64,000 nucleotides of DNA from Deltaproteobacteria bacterium (lineage in GTDB: Bacteria; Desulfobacterota; Binatia; UTPRO1). The DNA is taken from contig JACQEO010000084.1 in the NCBI GenBank assembly GCA_016200545.1, positions 69,528 through 133,527 on the forward strand, given 5' to 3'. A program made the translations under genes and the position numbers. Under the pieces are notes generated by a model. The model did no database searches and had not been told where the DNA came from. It saw nothing but the letters and a program-made list of their open reading frames with translations. Numbering within the stretch: position 1 is the first letter of the stretch; the number at the start of each line of letters is the position of its first letter. Shown one piece after another: positions 7,643 through 15,258 of the stretch.

Positions 7643-8085
7643 AGTGGGTCACACGCCGAACGATTCGGGTGAACCGAGCCGCAACGGCCTGGTTGATCAG
7701 GCGCTTCATTGATCGGGATGCGACGTTCGCCTTTGTGGACCCCGAGCAGGTGGCTGAGGTCGAGAGGCGCGAAGGGGCGCGCAGCTTCGATGCGCCCGCG
7801 GCGACGTACCCGCACAAGGATGCGCAGGGACGCTGCTCGTTTGAGGCGCTCGTTGCCGAGCACTGCCCGGACGATCCGGTGCTGCGGATGCTTGCGAGGA
7901 TCGTCCGTGGAGCAGACTTTGGCGACGAAGTAACCCTGACGCCGGAGTCGACGGGTCTTCGGGTCATCTCCCGTGGCTTTCCGCTCGTGGCGCGGGACGA
8001 TCACGAGACCGTAGAGAAAGTGATGTTTCTCTACGATGCCCTCTACGCCTCGCTCGCGGAGCGACACGCGGACGAGGGGGCCTGA
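7639..8085 (+). CDS. Stand-alone ChrB C-terminal domain protein
   Basis: A 148-residue protein that matches only the C-terminal half of ChrB: WVTRRTIRVNRAATAWLIRR at the start parallels WVTRKGVHVDRIASAWLIRR in ChrB of the same operon, and FDAPAATYPHKDAQGRCSFE parallels FDMFEAEFTHEGDRCTLE. It ends after the EKVMFLYDALYASL helix. The conserved Asp/Glu, His and Cys of that stretch suggest a metal or oxyanion site. Such short ChrB-C proteins occur beside chrA in several lineages and may be a sensor or enzyme distinct from the repressor. It is coupled to the SOD-like gene by a 4-base overlap. Confidence 0.82.
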   Translation: MKWVTRRTIRVNRAATAWLIRRFIDRDATFAFVDPEQVAEVERREGARSFDAPAATYPHKDAQGRCSFEALVAEHCPDDPVLRMLARIVRGADFGDEVTLTPESTGLRVISRGFPLVARDDHETVEKVMFLYDALYASLAERHADEGA

Positions 8086-8096
8086 GGAGAGGGGGC

Positions 8097-9167
8097 GTGC
8101 CGAGGCGCCTCGCCGTTGTGCTCGTGGTCCTTGCGCTCACCGCCGGCCGGTCGAGCGCGGCGCTTGTCCCATCAATCTCGAACGACCTGCGGGGACGAGC
8201 TGTGTCCGCGTTTCAGGCTGAGACGCTCGACGGCAAGCTATTCACGTCCGAGGATCTCGCCGGGCGATCGACGCTCGTCAATTGTTTCGCCAGCTGGTGC
8301 CCAGCCTGCAACATGGAGCTCACCGAGCTGCAAACGCTGCGGCCTGAGCTCGCGCAGCGGGGCGTTGCGGTAGTAACCGTCCTCGTCGATCCCGTCGAGA
8401 CACCGGACACGGTTGGTGAGGCGAGGCGGATGCTTGAGCACGATCCCCTCCCGTTCCGTGTGCTCCTAATGACCCCGGCAATGCGGGACGTGTTCAAGTA
8501 CGAGGGCTTTCCCGCGACCTACATTATCAACGCGGACGGAACGTTCAGCACCACGCTCTTTGGCTATCACCCAGCGGCGGAGCTGCGGGAGGCAACGGAC
8601 GACTTCGGACGAGGAGCGGCAGCCGCGTCAGCGTTGGGGCTTGGCTCGGTCGAGTCTGCTGCGGAGCGCCACGCGCCCTGGGAGGGGCACCCCTTCGCGG
8701 CGTTTCTTCCTGCGGGTTGGAAGCAGTGGCATCCGCTCGTGGTCCATTTTCCCATTGCGCTCCTCGTCCTCGAAGCACTCTGTCTCTGCGCGCTTGTGGT
8801 GAGCCCACGCGCGGACCTCAGCCGAGCCTCGCGCGCCCTTCTTTGGGCAGCGGTTCTGAGTCTGATTCCCGCCGTATATACCGGCATCCATGATGCCGGG
8901 CTTGATCTCGGTCCAGGCTCGCCTTTTCTAAACGGCTTGAAGGATCGCGCTGCGCACTTCCTTCGCATAGAGAGCTCGGTCTCGCTCCACGTCCTCTTCG
9001 GCTTCGCGACCATATCGCTTGCCGTTGCTCGGCTTGCCTGGCTCACGGCGGCTGGAGAGGCCGTCCTCGACAGTCGGCAGCGGTTTGTCTTCGCAGCGCT
9101 CGCGCTTCTGGGAGTGTGGATTCTGTTTGCCGGAACCCAGATCGGGGGAGCGATCTCGCATCATTAG
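8097..9167 (+). CDS. TlpA-like thioredoxin fused to a DUF2231 membrane domain
   Basis: A 356-residue protein from GTG 8097, preceded by a strong AGGAGAGGG ribosome site. A signal peptide (about 1-22) is followed by a TlpA/ResA thioredoxin domain (about 25-175) with a WCPAC active site and the cis-Pro-type FPATYII motif. From about residue 215 a DUF2231 region begins with WHPLVVHFPIALLVLEAL and contains four membrane helices, ending GGAISHH. The periplasmic thiol-disulfide domain is thus tethered by a membrane module whose conserved HP and terminal His residues may hold a cofactor or metal. It is the last gene of the chr operon before a promoter-like gap. The fusion is unusual; electron delivery to the envelope is an inference. 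Confidence 0.8.
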   Translation: MPRRLAVVLVVLALTAGRSSAALVPSISNDLRGRAVSAFQAETLDGKLFTSEDLAGRSTLVNCFASWCPACNMELTELQTLRPELAQRGVAVVTVLVDPVETPDTVGEARRMLEHDPLPFRVLLMTPAMRDVFKYEGFPATYIINADGTFSTTLFGYHPAAELREATDDFGRGAAAASALGLGSVESAAERHAPWEGHPFAAFLPAGWKQWHPLVVHFPIALLVLEALCLCALVVSPRADLSRASRALLWAAVLSLIPAVYTGIHDAGLDLGPGSPFLNGLKDRAAHFLRIESSVSLHVLFGFATISLAVARLAWLTAAGEAVLDSRQRFVFAALALLGVWILFAGTQIGGAISHH

Positions 9168-9193
9168 GCTCTGACGGCATCGGCGGCGGCCTT

Positions 9194-9290
9194 GGTGTAA
9201 GCCATCCCCAACTTGCATGCCGTTAATAGCATAACACCGACAGTGCGTTAATACGCACCTGAATAGTATAAAGACTGAGAATACGTACCA
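9194..9290 (+). promoter_or_regulatory. Operator-like inverted repeats before the DUF1259 gene
   Basis: Two copies of GTTAATA lie 24 bases apart (9222-9228 and 9246-9252). The second is the centre of a perfect inverted repeat GTGCGT-TAAT-ACGCAC (9243-9258). The first lies within GCATGCCGTTAATAGCAT, flanked by GGTGT and ACACC arms. A TATAAA-like -10 element follows near 9268. The arrangement suggests a regulated promoter for the DUF1259 gene, with the binding protein unknown. Confidence 0.45.
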
Positions 9291-9307
9291 ACAAGGAGGA
9301 CGTTTCT

Positions 9308-10189
9308 ATGAAGGCCGTGCGACAAGTAGTAGCGGTAGCAGTTATGGTAGCCGGCTGTGCCAGCATCGCCGTGGCCGAGGGACCGAATGCCGACGTGATC
9401 GCAAAGATCACCGGGCTTCAGCCTGAGGTGAAAAACGGCATTGCCACGGTGCGCGTACCACGGAGCGACATCTCGGTGGTTGTAGACGGTGTCACGATGA
9501 CGCCCTTTCAGGGTCTGACCTCATGGGCAGCTTTCGAGCAAGCGGGCGACAAGACCATGGTCATGGGCGACCTGACGCTGACCGAGGACCAGGTGAACCC
9601 GACGATGAGCGCCGCGCTCGATAACGGCCTTGAGGTCACCGCCCTCCACAATCACTTCTTCTACGACCGCCCGCGAGTCTTCTTCATGCACATCGGCGGC
9701 ATGGGAACGATCGAGCAGCTTGCGACCGGTGTCGCCAAGGCACTCGCTGCGGCCAAAGGCGCGAGCGGCTCCCCTGCTGAAGGGTTTGGCGGCGCGGCTA
9801 TTCCCGCCCCGAGCGCCATCGACGCGCAACCACTCGAGGCGATCTTTGGCCAACCGGGGCAGACCAAGGACGGCATGGTGAAGTTCGTTTTTGGGAAAAC
9901 AACGTCGATGCACGGCGCGGAGGCAGGTGCGGGCATGGGCGTGAACACGTGGGCAGCCTTCGCGGGATCGCCCAAGGCAGCGGTGGTGGATGGTGATTTC
10001 GCCATGCTCGAGGACGAGCTTCAGGGCGTGCTCAAGTCGCTTCGGCACGCGAACGTGAACATCGTCGCCATCCACAATCACATGACCCACGAGCAACCTC
10101 GTATCCTCTTCCTGCACTTCTGGGCGAAGGGGCCGGCGGACGAGCTCGCCCGAAAGATAAAGGCCGCGCTCGACACGCAGGCGAAATGA
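9308..10189 (+). CDS. Secreted DUF1259 (LppY/LpqO-like) protein
   Basis: A 293-residue protein with a signal peptide ending near AVA (residue 23) and an AAGGAGGA ribosome site at 9292-9299. Two homologous DUF1259 halves are visible. Each has a strand set (WAAFEQAGDKTMVMGDL; WAAFAGSPKAAVVDGDF), an acidic EDQ/EDE turn and a His-rich motif (ALHNHFFYDRPRVFFMHI; AIHNHMTHEQPRILFLHF). The paired HNH-x-H clusters look suited to metal binding, but no function is established for the family. It follows the chr/redox operon and may be part of the same stress response. A region around residues 150-175 is Gly/Ala-rich and probably a linker. Confidence 0.8.
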   Translation: MKAVRQVVAVAVMVAGCASIAVAEGPNADVIAKITGLQPEVKNGIATVRVPRSDISVVVDGVTMTPFQGLTSWAAFEQAGDKTMVMGDLTLTEDQVNPTMSAALDNGLEVTALHNHFFYDRPRVFFMHIGGMGTIEQLATGVAKALAAAKGASGSPAEGFGGAAIPAPSAIDAQPLEAIFGQPGQTKDGMVKFVFGKTTSMHGAEAGAGMGVNTWAAFAGSPKAAVVDGDFAMLEDELQGVLKSLRHANVNIVAIHNHMTHEQPRILFLHFWAKGPADELARKIKAALDTQAK

Positions 10190-10699
10190 GACGGGGGCCA
10201 AACGCCGACGCGTCATCGAGACTAAAGCCACAAAGGCACCCCACCGCGCGCGCTAGTAGGACTGCAGGAGGTGTCGCGATGCCGACGACGCGTCTGTGTC
10301 ACTATTGCCGCGAGGCCGTTCCCTGATCGCAAGAACCAACATCCATCTGGATAGAGTCCCGCAAGGCGCACACAGAGTGCCGTACCCAGCGTGCTTGCAC
10401 GCTTTCGGGGTGTGGATCGTCGACATAGCCCCAAATTCGACGGGCTTCCACGTGCCGCTTGGCACTTCAATAGTGACTCAGATGCCCGATCTCCTGCCCA
10501 ATCGTGAGCAGACGTTCACAGATCGTGGCGAGCACGCGCTCACGGGCGTCGATGGACCCGCCCTCCTCGTCCTGGTTTCGGCCACGGTAGGCGAATCATC
10601 TGACAACCCCAATTGACCGCAACGGCCAGGTTGCCGGACAATTCGTGCGCCCGCAGCGCACTCATGCGCTCGCGCGCATCCACGAGGGAGGACTTGATC
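10190..10699. other. Gene-poor gap with a possible decayed Cys-rich ORF
   Basis: No intact gene is convincing. From ATG 10279 a frame reads MPTTRLCHYCREAVP, meets a TGA, then continues openly as SQEPTSIWIESRKAHTECR and beyond to a TAG. The CHYC...HTEC spacing could be the remnant of a small zinc-binding protein. The end of the gap holds a good GAGGGAGGA ribosome site for the next gene. Confidence 0.3.
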
Positions 10700-12901
10700 A
10701 TGTCACGCACCACGTTCGCCGTCCTCGGTGTCGTCCTCGCCCTTGTGCCGTCTTCGTCGGGATGGGCCAAGGCCGAGCCCGTGTGCTCGGAGACATCAGG
10801 GGTCCCTTGTACCATCGGGGGAACCATTCTCCTTACGAGGATCGACACGAGCCACGGTGGCGGCGGAGGCGGGGCCACGCTTACGTTCATCAACGACCCA
10901 CTGAACCCAGGGGTCACAATCGCGGGCTCCCCGATTACCGCAGACCCGGGCGACACTGCGACGGGATCTTTGTCGTTCACTCTTCAGACCGTGAGCGGCT
11001 TGCCGACCATCACGGATCTGAGCGTATCGATCAGTGCCAGCTTCACCGGCGACGCGACCGGGACCGTGAAAACTACGACGCCTCTTGGTGACGACGTGGT
11101 ACTGGGCCGTTTGACCCCCGGCGGACCCGACGCGCTCACGGGTCATCCTTTCTTCCCCGGGGTCAGCTCGATGAACGAGGTGATCACCCTCTCCGGAAGC
11201 GGCGGCGCCAATGGCACGGCGTCCCTCAATGGCTTGACGTATCAAGTTTCCATCTCTCCCTCGAAATTGGTCAAGGCCGCGAGCAAATGCCGCGCAGCGA
11301 TCATCAAGGGCGCCGGCGGCTTCGTTCAGGCGAAAGCCAAGGCGCTGCAGAAATGCCGGGAGTCGATCGTTAAGGGCAAGCTGCCAGCGGGCACCGATTG
11401 CCACGCCAACGGAAAGACGGCCGCTGCAATCGGGAAGGCGAGCACCAAGCTCGAAAGTAGGATCGTCAAGGCCTGCGCCGGGAAAGACAAGACTTGCAGC
11501 ACGCAGGACGCCGACGGAAGCGAGCCGTCGCTCGGCGATATCGGCTGGAACATCGGCCAGTGCCCAAACTTCGAGCACGGAAACTGCACAAACGCGATCG
11601 ACAGCTGCAGCGACATCCCGACCTGCATCGAATGCATCAGCGAGGCGGCGATCGATCAGGCGATCGGCCTGTACTACGATGCGCTCGCGCCGAGCGATCC
11701 CACGTCGAAAGACAAGGCCGAGAAGGCGCTCAACAAGTGCCAGGTGACGGTCGGCAAAGCGGCGACGAAGTTCCTCGTCGCCAAGTCGAAGAGCCTCGCG
11801 AAGTGCTGGACGGCGGTCAACAAGGCCGGCAGCGGCTCCTGTCCCGACGGCGCGGCCGCGACGGCGATCGCCGCCGCCGAATCGAAGAAACAGATCGCGA
11901 TCAAGAAGGCCTGCCAGGGCCCGGACAAGGTCTTCGGCACGGCCGACGATTTGACGCCCACCAACATCGGTTTTGTCGGTGCCTGCCCGACCGTGACGAT
12001 CCCGGTCGGTGCGTCATGTGGCCACGCCGTCGACACCCTCAGCGACCTCATCGCTTGCGTCGACTGCGTGACGGAATTCAAGACCGACTGTGCCGCCGTG
12101 CTCGCGGTGCCCGCGTTCGTCACTCCGTATCCGGCGGAGTGCAACCTCGCGACTTGCTCACTGACTCTCCAACCGACCTCCTCTACGTCCGTGCAGTTCA
12201 GGAACGTCCTCTGGAGCGGGACGGGCTACACACCAAACGGGACCGTGGAAATCGACCAGCCCAGCGGGTGGTATGGTATCTGTCGCGCTATCGTCATCGT
12301 GCCCGGGACGACGATTACGGCCGATGCAGCGGGCAATTTCAGCTTGTTCTTGAATCCGACGGCCTTGAGCTTTTCCATCACCGGGCAACCGTTCACCGCG
12401 GTTCCCGCCACAACATTCGTGAACGTGGACGCGGTCGATCAGACGACTGGCTGCGGCAGCCCGATCATCGATTACCCACTGGTGCCCCCAGGTCCCGGAC
12501 CGGACGACAGCCTCACCCTGTTGTACGTGGCGAACCCGGCCAACTCGGCGCTCGCGCCACTCGCTATGCCGGTTCCGAACGAGACCGGATCAGGAACGGT
12601 GATCATGGGACAGTGCCACACGGGTGCGGGTCCGACAGAACTCCGATTCACGCTGAACGGCGCGACGCCGAACCGAACGTTGACGATGTTCATCACGCCG
12701 TTCGGATCGGCGCCGGTGTCGGTTGGCACAGTGACGACTGATCCTTCGGGAAATGCCTCGTCCTTCTCCTATCTGCCGCACTGTTTCGCCAACCTGGGCT
12801 CGTCGTCGACGCTATCGCTCACAATCGATGGCAACCCCCCGGGCGCCGGTAACGTGGCCTACCAGTCCACGCTGGTGAGGAACGACGTGCCAGTCTGCTG
12901 A
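10700..12901 (+). CDS. Large secreted Cys/Lys-repeat protein
   Basis: A 733-residue protein from ATG 10700 (ribosome site GAGGGAGGAC). A signal peptide spans residues 1-23. Residues about 35-190 form a Thr/Ser/Gly-rich beta region. Residues about 200-470 contain repeated helical Lys-Cys units (SKCRAAIIKGAG, QKCRESIVKGK, NKCQVTVGKAATKFL, AKCWTAVNKAG) separated by paired Cys such as CIECI and CVDCV. The C-terminal 250 residues are again beta-rich with tandem modules (VIVPGTTITADAAGNFSLFL; GTVTTDPSGNASSFSYL). It is probably surface-anchored or extracellular and disulfide-stabilised. No enzyme motif is visible. The same Lys-Cys style appears in the proteins at 15259-16686 and 29016-30926, pointing to a lineage-specific family. 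Confidence 0.7.
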   Translation: MSRTTFAVLGVVLALVPSSSGWAKAEPVCSETSGVPCTIGGTILLTRIDTSHGGGGGGATLTFINDPLNPGVTIAGSPITADPGDTATGSLSFTLQTVSGLPTITDLSVSISASFTGDATGTVKTTTPLGDDVVLGRLTPGGPDALTGHPFFPGVSSMNEVITLSGSGGANGTASLNGLTYQVSISPSKLVKAASKCRAAIIKGAGGFVQAKAKALQKCRESIVKGKLPAGTDCHANGKTAAAIGKASTKLESRIVKACAGKDKTCSTQDADGSEPSLGDIGWNIGQCPNFEHGNCTNAIDSCSDIPTCIECISEAAIDQAIGLYYDALAPSDPTSKDKAEKALNKCQVTVGKAATKFLVAKSKSLAKCWTAVNKAGSGSCPDGAAATAIAAAESKKQIAIKKACQGPDKVFGTADDLTPTNIGFVGACPTVTIPVGASCGHAVDTLSDLIACVDCVTEFKTDCAAVLAVPAFVTPYPAECNLATCSLTLQPTSSTSVQFRNVLWSGTGYTPNGTVEIDQPSGWYGICRAIVIVPGTTITADAAGNFSLFLNPTALSFSITGQPFTAVPATTFVNVDAVDQTTGCGSPIIDYPLVPPGPGPDDSLTLLYVANPANSALAPLAMPVPNETGSGTVIMGQCHTGAGPTELRFTLNGATPNRTLTMFITPFGSAPVSVGTVTTDPSGNASSFSYLPHCFANLGSSSTLSLTIDGNPPGAGNVAYQSTLVRNDVPVC

Positions 12902-12902
12902 C

Positions 12903-13232
12903 GACCGTGCGGTACGGCTCGATGCGCGGATCGACGAGTTCGATATCGAGGGCGTCCTCTCGTTCGCCGAGCATCTGCTCCTCAACGCCGCACGCGTTTG
13001 AGCGGAGGCTTCGTTCAGCAGGGAGCAGCGTCTACAGCAAGTCTTGCTTCCGGTCGACGTCGCGTACGGGTCCACGGAATTTGAAACTGCCGAGGTGTCC
13101 TTCGCATTCACGATGCTGGACGCGCTCGCGACGAGAAATACAAGCGAAGCGTCCCTAACGGTTCCGAGTTGGAACCAAATTATTCAGTGGCTACGCGAGC
13201 TTGATCTTCTGCGCCGATCCGAGGCCGCGTAA
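12903..13232 (+). pseudogene. C-terminal remnant of a large serine recombinase
   Basis: The frame reads RLDARIDEFDIEGVLSFAEH, LLLNAARV, a TGA, then AEASFSREQRLQQVLLPVDV and AYGSTEFETAEVSFAFTMLD, ending at the TAA at 13230-13232. The pattern FxEHLLxNAxRxWxxAS-x4-RQRxQxVLFPxGVxYDG is typical of the last segment of site-specific serine recombinases. The in-frame TGA lies exactly where that family has Trp (TGG). The catalytic N-terminus is missing: the frame starts immediately after the stop of the preceding gene. This is a dead fragment of the mobility machinery expected for the island. Confidence 0.7.
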
Positions 13233-13523
13233 ATGCCGCGCGTCTCGGATCTAGTCCGAAAACACTCCAGATCCCAATCACGAGTACTACTCGGTCGGTT
13301 TCGAACCAGTACCTCGGTCCAATCCCACATAGATGCTGCTCTGGCCGACGTACGGTTGGGGGTGAGGACAACTCGCCGTCAGCAACGACTTTGGTCGTTG
13401 TGGCGACCAACACGTGTGCGGAGAGAGAGGGGCAGCATCTGCGATGCCGCGCATCGAGAACGAGGATTGCTATGAGGAACACGGAAAGTTTCGACGTGTC
13501 GGGCCAAGCGGGGGAACCCTCCT
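13233..13523. other. Degraded intergenic DNA
   Basis: No coding region is recognised between the recombinase tail and the cyclase tail. Several short frames exist without family resemblance. Confidence 0.35.
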
Positions 13524-13635
13524 CCGAAGACTCCTCCTCGTCGGATCCGGCATCACGTTCGAATCCGCCGGGGTTCACGAGTTCAAGGGCCTCGGTGACG
13601 CGCGTGAGCTGTTCCGGCTCACCAATCCCGGGTGA
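13524..13635 (+). pseudogene. C-terminal tail of a class III nucleotide cyclase
   Basis: The in-frame segment LLVGSGITFESAGVHEFKGL followed by GDARELFRL matches the conserved end of class III adenylate/guanylate cyclase domains (GxxFexxGexeLKGvpgxxxlfrv). Everything upstream that would form the catalytic site is absent. The stop is the TGA at 13633-13635. It is a fragment, probably left by recombination. Confidence 0.55.
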
Positions 13636-13672
13636 GTCTGCTGAACGGCGCGCGGGCTGATCGAAGACTGGC

Positions 13673-13810
13673 ACGCCCGTGCTCGGGGCGCCGAACAAGC
13701 GACTCGCGATCGTCGACGGTATCGGGCACCTCAACCTCTTCGAGGCACCCGACCGCTTCATCGCGTTCTTCGAACCGCTGCGCGCGAGCGCGAGGTGGAT
13801 CGCGCTCTAG
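13673..13810 (+). pseudogene. C-terminal fragment of an alpha/beta hydrolase
   Basis: The frame reads TPVLGAPNKRLAIVDGIGHL followed by NLFEAPDRFIAFFEPLRASA, ending at the TAG at 13808-13810. It contains the catalytic-His signature of alpha/beta hydrolases (DGIGHLNLFEAPDRF) and the terminal helix. The nucleophile elbow and core are missing. The tail overlaps the 3' end of the convergent DsbA-fold gene by four bases. Confidence 0.55.
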
Positions 13811-14412
13811 CGGCGCACGATCTCCTCTTCGACGTCACGAAGGCGATCCTTGCCGAAGTACATCTCGTCGCCGACGAAGAACGTCGGGATCCCGAAGGCG
13901 CCGCGCGCGAATGCGCGTTGCGTGTTGGCGAGGAGCGTGTCCTTGACGTCCTGGTCCTGAGCTCTCGCGATCAGGTGGTCCGCGTCGAGTCCGGACTCGC
14001 GCAAGGCGGCGCGGAAAACGTCCGGGTCGTCCATCTTCTTGGAACGCTCCCACATGCACTGGAAGATGGCTTCGACGTATTTCGACGAGACACCGTCGCC
14101 CACGGCCGCAGCCGCCCCACGCATCAGCTGCAACGTATTGACGGGGAAGTGTGGGTTGAACACGAACGCCGTCAGGTTGTGGCGCGCGATGAACCGGCGC
14201 GTCTCCAGCATTTCATACGGCAGCTTGTTCTTGATGTTGCCGAACGCCACCGCCGGCGGCTGGTTGTTGGTGAGCTTGAAGAGTCCGCCGAGCAACACCG
14301 GCACGTAGACGAACCGGACACCCGTGCGCGCTTCGATCGCGGGGACGACGCGGTGGCTCAGATAGGCATTCGGGCTGCCGAAATCGAACAGGAACTCGAC
14401 GGTCTTGGTCAT
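13807..14412 (-). CDS. DsbA-fold 2-hydroxychromene-2-carboxylate isomerase-like protein
   Basis: A 201-residue protein from ATG 14412 (MTKTVEFLFDFGSPNAYL), chosen over an upstream in-frame start because it fits the family N-terminus and lies five bases after the SDR gene. The thioredoxin-like fold of the DsbA/HCCA-isomerase family is visible: FDFGSPNAYLSHRVVPAIE, with Ser replacing the CxxC nucleophile position as in glutathione-dependent isomerases, LLGGLFKLTNNQPP, a helical insert, and FGIPTFFVGDEMYFGKDRL at the C-terminus. It probably isomerises an aromatic or CoA-linked substrate using glutathione. It forms a two-gene operon with the SDR, which suggests a shared catabolic step. Confidence 0.82.
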   Translation of the reverse strand: MTKTVEFLFDFGSPNAYLSHRVVPAIEARTGVRFVYVPVLLGGLFKLTNNQPPAVAFGNIKNKLPYEMLETRRFIARHNLTAFVFNPHFPVNTLQLMRGAAAAVGDGVSSKYVEAIFQCMWERSKKMDDPDVFRAALRESGLDADHLIARAQDQDVKDTLLANTQRAFARGAFGIPTFFVGDEMYFGKDRLRDVEEEIVRR

Positions 14413-14417
14413 CGTGG

Positions 14418-15143
14418 TCACCAACGCTCCATCCACGGGCGGAGATCCAGCTCGAACGTCCACGTGTCACGCGGCTGCATGTGCAACATCCAGAAATGCT
14501 CGGCGATGTGCGCGGGGACGAGGATCCCCGCCTGCTCCTTGAGCGCGTAGGTCTCCGGGAACGCGCTGCGGATGAACTCGGTATCGATGGCGCCGTCGAT
14601 GACGACGTGCGCGACGTGAATACCCCCGGGCCCCAGCTCCCTCGCCATGCTCTGTGCCAGCGCCCGGAGCGCGTGCTTCGCGCCGGAAAACGCCGCGAAG
14701 TTCGCGCTCCCGCGCACGGAGGCCGTGGCGCCCGTATAGAGGATCGTGCCGCGGCCGCGGGACACCATGCGGCGCGCGACCTCGCGCCCCATGAGAAATC
14801 CGCCGAAGCAGGCCATCTCCCACACCTTGAAGTACTTTCGTGCTGTCTCTTCGAGGATGCTCGCGGGCACGTTCGCGCCGACGTTGAAGACGGCGGCCTC
14901 GATCGGGCCGATGTCGCGCTCGATCTCCTCGACGAGGGCGACCATCTGCTCCTCGCGCCGCGCATCGCAACCGAACGCTCGCGCGCGACCACCGGCTGCC
15001 TCGATCTCGCGCACCAAGGGAGCGAGCTTGTCGCCGCTGCGTCGTACCGCACACGCGACGAACCCTTCGCGCGCGAAGCGTGCCGCGATGGCGCCGCCGG
15101 TACCGTCGCCGGCGCCGATGACGAGGGCAACCTTGTCATCCAC
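14418..15143 (-). CDS. SDR-family oxidoreductase lacking the catalytic Tyr
   Basis: A 241-residue short-chain dehydrogenase/reductase. The nucleotide site is VALVIGAGDGTGGAIAARFA; VFNVGANVPAS occupies the NAG motif; TGATAS supplies the Ser. In the YxxxK position the sequence is FAAFSGAKHAL, so the Lys is kept but Tyr is Phe. The C-terminus IDGAIDTEFIRSAFP fits a substrate lid. Loss of the Tyr would weaken normal hydride-transfer chemistry. I recall related SDRs with the same AFxGAKHAL motif, so this may be a stable subfamily with altered function. It is the first gene of a pair with the DsbA-fold isomerase. Confidence 0.83.
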   Translation of the reverse strand: MDDKVALVIGAGDGTGGAIAARFAREGFVACAVRRSGDKLAPLVREIEAAGGRARAFGCDARREEQMVALVEEIERDIGPIEAAVFNVGANVPASILEETARKYFKVWEMACFGGFLMGREVARRMVSRGRGTILYTGATASVRGSANFAAFSGAKHALRALAQSMARELGPGGIHVAHVVIDGAIDTEFIRSAFPETYALKEQAGILVPAHIAEHFWMLHMQPRDTWTFELDLRPWMERW

Positions 15144-15258
15144 GGCGCTCGAGCCCCATCACGCGTTTCGCTTATCCTCGCCCGCCGCCTATCGCAAACA
15201 ATGGGACGTGAGCACTGTTCCCCACGGCAATTCCGTAGGGCGACCGGTGTCCTCTTGC

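Noticed and set aside
10296..10616. 106-residue plus-strand ORF
   Set aside because: No family resemblance, no ribosome site, and a competing frame with Cys motifs; treated as non-coding.
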